Assembly (NCBI RefSeq): GCF_014831675.1
Contig: NZ_VJXY01000010.1
Coordinates: 44,185 to 103,485 of the forward strand
Source: Komarekiella delphini-convector SJRDD-AB1
GTDB lineage: Bacteria > Cyanobacteriota > Cyanobacteriia > Cyanobacteriales > Nostocaceae
Direction: 5' to 3'
DNA length: 59,301 nucleotides
The notes below the pieces were generated by a model that was given only the letters and a program-made list of their open reading frames with translations, had not been told where the DNA came from and searched no databases. Of the stretch, positions 17,457 to 26,336 are shown piece after piece (position 1 is the first letter of the stretch; each line of letters starts with the position of its first letter). A program made the translations under genes and the position numbers.

Positions 17457-19883
17457 ATGCATGAACTAGTTCAATCTGTCTTTGATAGTGATGAGAAAAC
17501 TGCTCTGCGTCAGTTGATCTATGCGTTAAGTACATCAGGTAAACGATACTTCCTGAGAAATGAAATTTTGCAAACTTTTGCCGACTACTGTCAGCAATCC
17601 GAAAAACCAGCTTACTTTTATCACTCTTCCTCGGTTGGCAAACTAATAAACTACACTCATGAGATAATTTTGGAAGAGGAAAATACCTGGTTTGTGATTC
17701 GACCCAGGATTGCTAGCCCAGAAGTTTGGCGACTGACAGCCGATTTGAATAGGTTCGAGCTGATGAAGCCTCAAGCGCTGCTAGATGTGAGCGATCGCCT
17801 AGTTAACCGCTACCAACCCCACATCCTCGAAATAGACCTTCATCCCTTTTACAAGAGTTCTCCCAATATCGACGACCCCAGAAATATTGGTCAAGGTTTA
17901 GCCTTTCTCAACCGTTACCTGTGCAGTCAATTACTGACTGACCCCCAGTATTGGTTAGACCTTTTGTATCTAGCCCTAGACAGACTTGAGCACAATGGGA
18001 TTCGTCTACTACTCAATAATCGCATTCCCTCTGGTATTCAGTTAGCTAAACAAGTTAAACTAGCCCTGCATTTCCTCAGTGAGCGACACCCAAACGAACC
18101 TTACGAGAAATTTCGCTCAGAATTCCAAGAACTCGGTTTTGAACCAGGTTGGGGTAATACAGCCGCGCGAGTCCGCGAAACCCTAGAACTCCTTGAGCGA
18201 CTTATCGATACTCCACAACCAGCCATTCTCGAAGCATTTGTGGCCCGTGTCCCCGCTGTTTTTCGCGTTGTCCTGATTTCTATACATGGCTGGGTTGCTC
18301 AAGAGGACGTGTTAGGGCGAGATGAAACACTTGGTCAAGTCATCTACGTCCTTGAACAAGCTCGCAGCTTAGAAAACAAACTGCATCAAGAAATCAAACT
18401 TGCTGGACTAGATCTACTGGGTATTAAACCTCATGTAATTATTCTCACCCGGCTCATTCCTAATTGCGAAGGTACATTCTGCAACCTACGCCTAGAAAAA
18501 GTTCATGATACCGAAAATGCCTGGATTTTGCGAGTTCCTTTTTCTGAATTCAACCCTGAAGTAACCAACAATTGGATTTCTAAATTTGAAATTTGGCCCT
18601 ATTTAGAACAATTTGCTCTTGATGCAGAAAGAGATCTGTTAACTCAATTCAAAGGTCGTCCTAATCTGATTATTGGTAACTACAGCGACGGCAATTTAGT
18701 AGCCTTTCTTCTCTCCCGCCGGATGAAAGTCACTCAATGCAACATTGCTCACTCATTGGAAAAACCGAAATATTTATTTAGTAATTTATATTGGCAAGAC
18801 TTAGAAGACCAATACCATTTTTCGGCACAATTTACCGCTGATTTAATCAGCATGAATGCAGCCGACTTCATTATCACCTCGTCCTACCAGGAAATTGTCG
18901 GTACACCAGAAACCATAGGTCAGTACGAGTCGTATAAGTTATTTACTATGCCTCATTTGTATCATGTAGTTGATGGGATAGATTTGTTCAGTCCTAAGTT
19001 CAATATGGTGCCGCCGGGAGTAAATGAAAACATCTTCTTTCCCTACAGCCAAAAAGAAGACCGAGATCCAAGCCTGTGTCAACAAGTTAATGAACTACTA
19101 TTTAACCGCGAAGACCCCCAAATACTTGGTCATTTAGATAACCCCAACAAGCGACCAATCTTTGCCGTCGCTCCCATCACCTCAATCAAAAATCTCACTG
19201 GTTTGGCTGAATGCTTTGGCAAAAGTCAGGCTTTACAAGAGCATTGCAACCTGATTTTATTGACTAGTAAACTACATTCAGATGAAGCTACAAATCCAGA
19301 AGAAGCAGGAGAAATTCAAAAAGTTTATGACATTATTGATCAATATCGTCTCCACGGAAATATTCGCTGGCTAGGAATGCGCTTACCTAGTCGTGACCTC
19401 GGCGAAGCCTACCGAATAATTGGCGATCGCAAGGGAATTTATGTTCACTTTGCTCTTTTTGAAGCTTTTGGACGAAGCATTTTAGAAGCAATGATTTCTG
19501 GCTTGCCTACTTTCGCCACTCAATTTGGCGGCGCTTTAGAAATTATTGAAAATCGAGAAAATGGATTTAATCTCAACCCCACCGATTTAGCAGGAACAGC
19601 AAAGAAAATTTTGGACTTCCTTGACCAATGTGACACCCATCCCGAACATTGGGAAGAAACTTCTGAGTGGATGAGTCAGCGAATTCGGAATAGGTACAAT
19701 TGGCAACTACATACTAATCAGTTATTATTGCTAGCGAAAATTTTCAGCTTTTGGAATTTTGTCATGCCGGAAAATAACGAAGCGAGAGATCGCTACATGG
19801 AAACCTTATTTCATCTTATTTATAAACCCAGAGCAGAAAAGATTTTAGAACAACATATGAATATGAAGGGAACAGGTAATTAA
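17457..19883 (+). CDS. susA: Sucrose synthase
   Basis: An 808-residue protein, the length expected for cyanobacterial SusA. It has the N-terminal regulatory region, then 'NIGQGLAFLNRYLCSQL' and 'ISIHGWVAQEDVLGRDETLGQVIYVLEQARSLE' (here in parts). The GT-B catalytic half has 'GNYSDGNLVAFLLSRRM', 'HSLEKPKYLFSNLYW' and 'FEAFGRSILEAMISGLPTFA' (E-X7-E). It reversibly converts sucrose and a nucleoside diphosphate to NDP-glucose and fructose; in filamentous cyanobacteria it works mainly in sucrose breakdown. A disaccharide phosphorylase fusion follows on the same strand 98 bases later. A weak hairpin after the kinase gene (CCCCAC...GTGGG at about 17270) may separate the transcripts. Confidence 0.95.
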   Translation: MHELVQSVFDSDEKTALRQLIYALSTSGKRYFLRNEILQTFADYCQQSEKPAYFYHSSSVGKLINYTHEIILEEENTWFVIRPRIASPEVWRLTADLNRFELMKPQALLDVSDRLVNRYQPHILEIDLHPFYKSSPNIDDPRNIGQGLAFLNRYLCSQLLTDPQYWLDLLYLALDRLEHNGIRLLLNNRIPSGIQLAKQVKLALHFLSERHPNEPYEKFRSEFQELGFEPGWGNTAARVRETLELLERLIDTPQPAILEAFVARVPAVFRVVLISIHGWVAQEDVLGRDETLGQVIYVLEQARSLENKLHQEIKLAGLDLLGIKPHVIILTRLIPNCEGTFCNLRLEKVHDTENAWILRVPFSEFNPEVTNNWISKFEIWPYLEQFALDAERDLLTQFKGRPNLIIGNYSDGNLVAFLLSRRMKVTQCNIAHSLEKPKYLFSNLYWQDLEDQYHFSAQFTADLISMNAADFIITSSYQEIVGTPETIGQYESYKLFTMPHLYHVVDGIDLFSPKFNMVPPGVNENIFFPYSQKEDRDPSLCQQVNELLFNREDPQILGHLDNPNKRPIFAVAPITSIKNLTGLAECFGKSQALQEHCNLILLTSKLHSDEATNPEEAGEIQKVYDIIDQYRLHGNIRWLGMRLPSRDLGEAYRIIGDRKGIYVHFALFEAFGRSILEAMISGLPTFATQFGGALEIIENRENGFNLNPTDLAGTAKKILDFLDQCDTHPEHWEETSEWMSQRIRNRYNWQLHTNQLLLLAKIFSFWNFVMPENNEARDRYMETLFHLIYKPRAEKILEQHMNMKGTGN

Positions 19884-19926
19884 AGAATAGAGGACAGGCT
19901 ATCAACAAAACTCTTTCTTAGTTCTA

Positions 19927-19980
19927 ATTCCCCAATCCCCAATCCCCATCCCCCAATCCCCAATCCCCAATCCCCATCTC
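19927..19980. repeat. CCCCAAT spacer repeat
   Basis: Degenerate tandem units of CCCCAAT/CCCCATC fill the gap up to the next start codon. Same family as 5572-5628. Confidence 0.9.
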
Positions 19981-19981
19981 T

Positions 19982-22900
19982 ATGGATACCAACGGTCGTT
20001 CTCGCCATTTTATCTACACAGATTGGATATTAATCGAAACCCAGTTTGACCCTAAGCAGTTGCACTCTAAAGAAACCGTCTTTACAATCGGCAATGGATA
20101 CTTGGGAACAAGGGGCAGCTTTGAGGAAGGGTATACTAATGCATTGCCAGCTACTTTTATCCACGGTGTCTATGATGATGTTCCTGTGGTGTACACCGAA
20201 CTCGCCAATTGTCCTGACTGGCTACCATTGGTAGTAATTGTCAATGGCGAACGCTTCCGCCTCGATCAAGGTGAGATATTAAGATATGATCGCCAACTTG
20301 ACCTACGCCAAGGTATTCTCAGCCGATCTCTGCGTTGGCGTTCTCCCAGTGGTAAGACTATAGACATCCACTTTGAACGCTTTGCTAGTCTGGCAGATCA
20401 ACATATATTAGGGCAACGCTGCCAGTTAACGCCAGTAGATTTCGATGGGTTGATTGAAGTTCAGGCTAGCATCAACGGCTATCCCGAAAATCAGGGTTTT
20501 AATCATTGGGAAGGGCTAGACCAAGGTAAAACAGATCAAGGTTTTTGGTTGTATCGTCGCACCCGTAACTCCCGAATTGAAATCGGCATGGCTGCTAAGA
20601 CGACAATATCGGGAACTGAGGCAGCGTTGCAATTCAACAGCGCACCTGGCTATCCGACAACAAGCGCGAACTTCTTCGCTGTATCACAACAGACTGTAAC
20701 CATAGAAAAAATTGTCACAGTTTTTACCTCACGGGAGATTGATACACCAGTCGCAACAGCTCAAGAAAAACTCGCGCACCTGCCAGATTATACAACGCTG
20801 CTTGATGCCCACAAGCAGGTATGGGATAAGGTTTGGCAGCAAAGTGACATTATCATTGAAGGAGATAGTACAGCGGCTTTTGCCGTGCGTTACAATCTGT
20901 TTCAGCTGCTAATCGCCGCACCACGGCAAGATGACATTAGTATTCCCGCGAAAACCCTTTCCGGGTTTGGCTATCGCGGTCATGTATTTTGGGATACAGA
21001 AATTTTTATTCTGCCCTTTTTTACTTATGTTCAACCAGCTATAGCCCGTAACTTGCTCAGTTATCGCTACCACACATTAAATGGAGCGCGACGCAAAGCA
21101 TTTCATGATGGGTATAAAGGAGCAATGTTTGCTTGGGAAAGTGCTGTGACTGGAGATGAGGTAACACCTCGTTGGTCACTACCTAATGATTTTTATGCGG
21201 ACGATGTGCGGATTTGGTGTCGCGATCGCGAAATTCACATCAGTGCAGATATCGCCTATGCTGTCTGGTACTACTGGCAAGCTACTGACGATGATGAGTG
21301 GATGCGAGACTGTGGCGCAGAGATTATTTTAGATACCGCTGTGTTCTGGGAAAGCCGGGTTGAGTTTAATCGAGAGTCCCAACAGTATGAAATTCGTGGG
21401 GTAATTGGCGCAGATGAATACCACGAGTTCGTTCACAACAACACCTTCACTAACCGAATGGTGCAATGGCATTTGGAAAAAGCGATCGCAGTTTATAATT
21501 GGCTTGAAAAAAACTTTCCTGAGCGCGCTATCGAGTTAGAGCAAAAACTGCAACTTAGTCCAGAACAGCGAACGCACTGGCAAGAGATCGCTGCTAAATT
21601 ATTGATTTTCTACGACTCGTCAACAGGATTAATCGAGCAGTTCGAGGGATTTTTCCAGCTGGAAGATATTAATTTAGCAGACTATGAACCACGCGATCGC
21701 TCCATGCAAGCTATTTTAGGCATCGAAGGAGCTAACAAGCGACAGGTGCTCAAACAGCCAGATGTGCTGATGCTCCTCTATTTGATGCGTCAATCAGAAG
21801 ATTTTCCTTATAACCAAAAAGCATTGCAGGCAAACTGGGACTACTACGCACCCCGCACTGATATTACATACGGTTCCTCCCTTGGTCCAGCAATTCACGC
21901 CATCTTAGCCTCAGATTTGAGCAAATCAGCAGAAGCTTACGAACGGTTTATGCAAGCAGTTATGGTAGATCTCGAAGATACCAGAGGTAACACCGCCGAT
22001 GGAATTCACGGAGCTAGCGCTGGTGGCATTTGGCAGGCTGTAATTTTAGGGTTCGGTGGTATACAACTTACAGAAGATGGGCCCATAGCCAACCCCCACT
22101 TACCCCCTGGCTGGACGCGCCTCAAGTTTAAACTGCAATGGCGTGGTAAATGGCACGAGTTCGACCTACACCAAGAACAGGTTGCTCAGGAAATAACTCA
22201 CCAATTAGAATTTCTCCAACTTTCCTTCTCCCCTAATCCCCAATCCCAGTCACCTGAGTTAGGATCTCCCGTAGTACTGACTCCCCACGATGCTGGCTCC
22301 TCAGTGAGTTACCCTAATTCCCCAAAATACCAAATGGAAACTTCTCCCCATAGCTCCGACATCCAGGGATTCATCTTCGATCTGGATGGTGTGCTCACAG
22401 ATACAGCAGAATTCCACTACCTAGCTTGGCAAAGATTAGCAGATCAAGAGGGTATACCTTTTAATCGACAGGCTAACGAAGCACTGCGAGGTATATCCCG
22501 TCGTGCTTCTCTAATGCTGATAGTTGGAGATAGACCGTATTCGGAAGCACAACTTGAAGAGATGATGGAGCGCAAGAACGGTTACTATGTAGACTTAATC
22601 CAAAATATGACGTCCAGGGATTTGTCATTAGGAGCAATTGAACTTTTAAATGAACTGCGGCAAGCTGGTATTAAGATAGCAATTGGCTCAGCTAGCAAAA
22701 ATGCCCGCACAGTAGTAGAGCGATTAGGTATTGCCGACAAAATAGATGCGATCGCTGACGGTTATAGCGTGCAGAAACCCAAACCAGCACCCGACCTCTT
22801 TCTATACGCAGCCAACCTGCTAAAACTCAAACCAGAGCAATGTGTAGTCGTAGAAGATGCAACAGCAGGCGTTGAGGCCGCTTTAGCCGCTGGTATGTGG

Positions 22901-23023
22901 ACGGTAGGACTCGGCCCAGCCGAACGAGTTGGCGCAGCTCATGTTGTCCTACCCAACCTAGCAGGCGTCAAATGGACAGACCTCAAAGCTAAATTGAATA
23001 GTATTACTACACAAAAAAAATAA
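19982..23023 (+). CDS. GH65 disaccharide phosphorylase fused to beta-phosphoglucomutase
   Basis: A 1013-residue fusion. Residues 1-745 are a glycoside hydrolase family 65 phosphorylase: 'ETVFTIGNGYLGTRGSFEEG', 'GFGYRGHVFWDTEIFILPFF' and the catalytic-acid region 'GVIGADEYHEFVHNNTFTNR'. Residues about 795-1013 are a HAD-family beta-phosphoglucomutase: 'FDLDGVLTDTAEFHYLAWQ' with the Asp-x-Asp pair, and 'GSASKNARTVVERLGI', 'VVEDATAGVEAALAAG'. The first half would split trehalose, maltose, kojibiose or a similar sugar with phosphate to beta-glucose-1-phosphate; the second would make glucose-6-phosphate. The linker (about 750-790) is Pro/Ser-rich and is encoded by DNA like the intergenic CCCCAAT repeats. 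Which disaccharide is used cannot be told. Its position after susA suggests a sugar-breakdown unit. Confidence 0.9.
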   Translation: MDTNGRSRHFIYTDWILIETQFDPKQLHSKETVFTIGNGYLGTRGSFEEGYTNALPATFIHGVYDDVPVVYTELANCPDWLPLVVIVNGERFRLDQGEILRYDRQLDLRQGILSRSLRWRSPSGKTIDIHFERFASLADQHILGQRCQLTPVDFDGLIEVQASINGYPENQGFNHWEGLDQGKTDQGFWLYRRTRNSRIEIGMAAKTTISGTEAALQFNSAPGYPTTSANFFAVSQQTVTIEKIVTVFTSREIDTPVATAQEKLAHLPDYTTLLDAHKQVWDKVWQQSDIIIEGDSTAAFAVRYNLFQLLIAAPRQDDISIPAKTLSGFGYRGHVFWDTEIFILPFFTYVQPAIARNLLSYRYHTLNGARRKAFHDGYKGAMFAWESAVTGDEVTPRWSLPNDFYADDVRIWCRDREIHISADIAYAVWYYWQATDDDEWMRDCGAEIILDTAVFWESRVEFNRESQQYEIRGVIGADEYHEFVHNNTFTNRMVQWHLEKAIAVYNWLEKNFPERAIELEQKLQLSPEQRTHWQEIAAKLLIFYDSSTGLIEQFEGFFQLEDINLADYEPRDRSMQAILGIEGANKRQVLKQPDVLMLLYLMRQSEDFPYNQKALQANWDYYAPRTDITYGSSLGPAIHAILASDLSKSAEAYERFMQAVMVDLEDTRGNTADGIHGASAGGIWQAVILGFGGIQLTEDGPIANPHLPPGWTRLKFKLQWRGKWHEFDLHQEQVAQEITHQLEFLQLSFSPNPQSQSPELGSPVVLTPHDAGSSVSYPNSPKYQMETSPHSSDIQGFIFDLDGVLTDTAEFHYLAWQRLADQEGIPFNRQANEALRGISRRASLMLIVGDRPYSEAQLEEMMERKNGYYVDLIQNMTSRDLSLGAIELLNELRQAGIKIAIGSASKNARTVVERLGIADKIDAIADGYSVQKPKPAPDLFLYAANLLKLKPEQCVVVEDATAGVEAALAAGMWTVGLGPAERVGAAHVVLPNLAGVKWTDLKAKLNSITTQKK

Positions 23024-23080
23024 CAAGAGTCAGGCAATTTTATACCAATTAAAAAAACAATGTGACAGACAGAACATGTA

Positions 23081-23103
23081 GAGACGTTGCAATGCAACGT
23101 CTC
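23081..23103. repeat. Perfect 11-bp palindrome
   Basis: GAGACGTTGCA and TGCAACGTCTC are exact inverted arms around one base. It is the second copy of the dispersed palindrome at 9455-9477. Confidence 0.85.
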
Positions 23104-23284
23104 TAATGCGTTACTAAGAAACCAAGACACGTTCGTAAAGCGTCTCGCAGAGAAGACACCAAGAAAAATCTACCCTTGGCATCTAATAGCACCTATAAAT
23201 AACCATACAATCAAAGAATTTTAGCACGCAGAACAAAAAAGGATTGTTGTTTGTTGGCGACTGTAGCTTAACGCCTATTATTTC

Positions 23285-23335
23285 GTTAACTGTCTTAACT
23301 GTCTTAACTGTCTTAAAAATTTCCTTAACTGTCTT
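23285..23335. repeat. Tandem TTAACTGTC array
   Basis: Three contiguous nine-base units and a fourth after a short interruption (TTAAAAATTTCC). Non-coding. Confidence 0.85.
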
Positions 23336-24124
23336 ATTTGTCCTTGCGTATTAGTTTTGACAGTGAGATTATAGAAACGAGCCAACCTTATCTAAATATC
23401 TAAAAGCAAATGATAGACGTCATAGTTGATACATAAAATGATAGGTTCTTGCTCTAACCTAAAGTACTAAAAAATTAGACAATACTGATGTAGGCAAGAC
23501 TTACGCTAAATTTTTTCCACTTCAGAGCAACTAGCCTTAAATTCGATATCAAGACTCTTACTTTAGTAACATAGTCTGTACGATTAAGCACAAACTTATA
23601 TGTGCTTATACGGTTTACTATGATGTTGATATCCTGTAATCTGATAGCTTGAAAGCGAAATTCTTCTAAAATTCAATACAAAAGTTCATTGCTTTGACAG
23701 CTAGTGTTTTGCCTGTATGGGATCTAATTAAAAGCTTACAGGCTCCCAGAAATTGTCTCGGCTAATTTTCAGTAGTGTGTGTATCGATTTAACCTAACTG
23801 CAAAAATATAATTATGTGAATTCTGAGTGCTACAGAAATCAGGCAGGTAAAGTAACTATGCCATCATAGTTTGCTACTGAGGCTAAATTTTAAACCGCTA
23901 CATGCCACATAGCAAATGTGCATCACCAAATCAGGTTGAAGCATCTTTTGTTTTCGGCAGAAATTAAAGGTTGAAAGACTTGTTTAGCCACAAGCCAGAA
24001 TCTTCACTTTTGCTTCATCTAGAAGGTAAGTTCTTAGTTAAGAACAATTAAATCAATAGTATAGTCAGTGAAGATGTAAGATGACGTTTTATTTTGGTGT
24101 ACTTTCATCTTTACTTATAAAAAG

Positions 24125-24240
24125 GCGTCGAGAAAACCCATTCCTTCTAAGGATGGGATGAAAGACGTCCCGATGCCGTTGACGGTTAACAGTTAACAGT
24201 CAACGTGAAATTCCATCCCCTTGTTGAGGATGGGATGAGC
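24125..24240. repeat. Twin-hairpin element, possible IS200/IS605 end relic
   Basis: Two short hairpins (CCCATTCCTT ct AAGGATGGG and CCATCC..GGATGG) are separated by about 55 bases that include a GTTAACAGTTAACAGTCAAC filler. Subterminal hairpins close to GGATGGGATGA-type strings are typical of IS200/IS605-family ends, but no transposase or TnpB gene is near. The assignment is tentative. Confidence 0.35.
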
Positions 24241-24744
24241 TTAACTGATAAGCACTCTTCACTTCTTTTATGATGTGGGAGATATGTTATTGGGGCAAAG
24301 AGCAAGGATGCAATTCAAGCTTTTTTCTCCTTTAACGCAGAAGTATTAATATCTGCATTGATGCTCTGAATTGTTTTGATAGGTTAAAGTTATCCATCTT
24401 TGCGCTGCTGGATTATACAAAGTTGCAAAAGAAACTCTTGTGGCTTTCCTTGACGACAATTGAGTTAATTGTTCCCTTTATTGACAACATTGAATCATTG
24501 ACTTGATTCAATGAAATCTCTAATAACCATTAAGTGATCCAAAAGTATTATTTTTTGAAACAAATAATATCTCTGGCAACTTTGTATTAGCTAAAGTACG
24601 CAACCATTACTATTTCGATTTACAAATGACATTGTGATTGTTCAAGCAATTTCAAGGATGTGATTTGCATATATGTTGAATCTTGTTGTTATGCAATCTA
24701 CGTTTAATGACTTTGTACTATATCCTCTCACTATGCCTTTGGCG

Positions 24745-24770
24745 CCCCTCTTCCAAATTTGGGAGAGGGG
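24745..24770. repeat. Stem-loop CCCCTCTTCC / GGGAGAGGGG
   Basis: A 10-bp stem with one G-U pair and an AAATTT loop, about 100 bases before the first RTX gene. There is no T-run, so it is not a typical terminator. It could be a leader structure or a dispersed repeat. Confidence 0.6.
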
Positions 24771-24866
24771 AGTAGTGAGAGTTACAACGACTGACTGAGT
24801 ATCGTGCGTGCATTAAGCATGTTCAAGCGAGCTAGCAAAGTACTGTTTTAAAACAAGGATCAGTTT

Positions 24867-26144
24867 ATGGCAATTAGAAACGGAACACCGGACAAGGATA
24901 CCCTTACAGGTACCGCTCAAGCTGATACGTTGCGAGGTTTTGCTGGTGAAGACACTCTATTTGGCTTAGGTGGTAATGACCTCCTCCGAGGTGGAGACGA
25001 TAAGGACGAGCTGTATGGTGGAGCTGGTGCCGACAGACTATTTGGGGATGCAGGCGAGGACTCGCTGTTTGGTGAGGCCGGCAATGACACCCTCTATGGT
25101 GGCCAGAACATCGATGACGTTCTCGATGGCAAAGACCTCCTTGATGGTGGTGCTGGTGCTGACTGGCTCTATGGTGGCTTCGAGGATACTGTGCAGGGTG
25201 GTGCTGGTAATGACACATTAATTGGTAGCTTCTCTGATGACTTGCTGTATGGTGATGACACAGAAGGAACTCTTCCAGGGGGTGCTGATTTTATCGATGG
25301 CGCAGAAGGTAATGACACTCTCTATGGCGAAGCAGACACCTTAAGTAGTGGTGGTAACGATACCCTTGTGGGTGGGGCTGGCGATGACATTCTTTATGGC
25401 TTTGCCGGTGATGACTCTTTGTTAGGTGGAGAAGGTTTCGACACACTCGACGGCGGAGATGGCAACGACGTTCTTGATGGCGGAGAAGGTTCAAGCACCC
25501 TCTTGGGTGGCGCTGGCTTAGAAACCATCAGGGGAGGTCTTGATGGTGACTTCATCGATGGTGGAGAAGGTGATGATAACCTCAATGGGCTCGGCGGTAA
25601 TGATACCATCTACGGCGACTTTGATGCAGTTGACACACTCTCTGGCAATGACGTGCTCAATGGCGGTGCTGGCGATGATTTCCTAGACGGCGGCGCAGGT
25701 GTTGACCGCATCATTGGTGGAGCTGGCATTGACATTGTGTTTGGCGGCGAAGACTTAGAAACCCAAAGCGGACGCGACACCCTGACTGGCGGGGCTGTAG
25801 CTGAAGAAACTGATTACTTCCAATTGTTATTCCAAGACTTTGAATTTGAGCCACCCCAGCCTGGTGAGCCAGTCATACCTGTTCCTGCTGGTGACTGGGT
25901 AACTGACTTCCAGGATGGTTTTGACTTCTTCTTGCTTGAGGGTGTTGAATTTGAGCAGTTGGCATTCGCCCGCGTCAATCTCGTTGTTAATGGTGCTACT
26001 ACGACGAATAATACTCGGATCTACATTGCTCCTGAAGCTGGCTCTGGCATTACTCCTGCTCAATCTGAAACGCTAGCCGTTGTGCAAGGGTTACTTCCAG
26101 GACGGTTCGACGCATCAGATTTTGTTGTCGAACCTGTCGTCTAG
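24867..26144 (+). CDS. RTX (hemolysin-type Ca-binding repeat) exoprotein 1
   Basis: A 425-residue, very acidic, Gly/Asp-rich protein. Residues about 10-305 are almost wholly RTX nonapeptides of the GGxGxDxLx type ('LGGNDLLRGGDDKDELYGG', 'GGAGDDFLDGGAGVDRIIGG'), which bind calcium and fold as parallel beta rolls outside the cell. The C-terminal 120 residues ('VTDFQDGFDFFLLEGVEFEQ' and the end 'FDASDFVVEPVV') are like type I secretion signal regions of this class. There is no N-terminal Sec signal. It is the first gene of the locus; the GT4-PPIase fusion follows after 192 bases with a hairpin between them. Confidence 0.9.
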   Translation: MAIRNGTPDKDTLTGTAQADTLRGFAGEDTLFGLGGNDLLRGGDDKDELYGGAGADRLFGDAGEDSLFGEAGNDTLYGGQNIDDVLDGKDLLDGGAGADWLYGGFEDTVQGGAGNDTLIGSFSDDLLYGDDTEGTLPGGADFIDGAEGNDTLYGEADTLSSGGNDTLVGGAGDDILYGFAGDDSLLGGEGFDTLDGGDGNDVLDGGEGSSTLLGGAGLETIRGGLDGDFIDGGEGDDNLNGLGGNDTIYGDFDAVDTLSGNDVLNGGAGDDFLDGGAGVDRIIGGAGIDIVFGGEDLETQSGRDTLTGGAVAEETDYFQLLFQDFEFEPPQPGEPVIPVPAGDWVTDFQDGFDFFLLEGVEFEQLAFARVNLVVNGATTTNNTRIYIAPEAGSGITPAQSETLAVVQGLLPGRFDASDFVVEPVV

Positions 26145-26288
26145 GAAATGGGCAACCAGGCGGTGTATTTGGAAATCCTCCAATTAACACGTGCCTGATA
26201 AGTTACCCAAAAATCAATGGAGCAGCCGCAGCGTCACCATAACGTACTGAGCTACTCTTTGGATTGATTGTCTCAATTTTATATCTCT

Positions 26289-26313
26289 TGCTGTCCCTTT
26301 AATTGGGGACAGC
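26289..26313 (+). promoter_or_regulatory. Hairpin before the glycosyltransferase gene
   Basis: TGCTGTCCC and GGGGACAGCA pair around a short loop, 24 bases before the next ATG. It is followed by AAAAAACC, not a T-run. It may stabilise the RTX mRNA end or limit read-through. Compare the hairpin at 31215-31253. Confidence 0.55.
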
Positions 26314-26336
26314 AAAAAACCAATAATTAAACAGCC

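Larger units (their letters stand above)
23024..24866. other. Long non-coding region before the RTX locus
   Basis: 1.84 kb with no convincing gene. It holds the palindrome at 23081, a tandem TTAACTGTC array at 23285-23335, two hairpins at 24137-24157 and 24213-24234, and a 10-bp stem at 24745-24770. The remainder is AT-rich and may hold the promoter and a long 5' leader of the RTX locus. A stretch of low coding potential this long stands out in this window. Confidence 0.7.
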
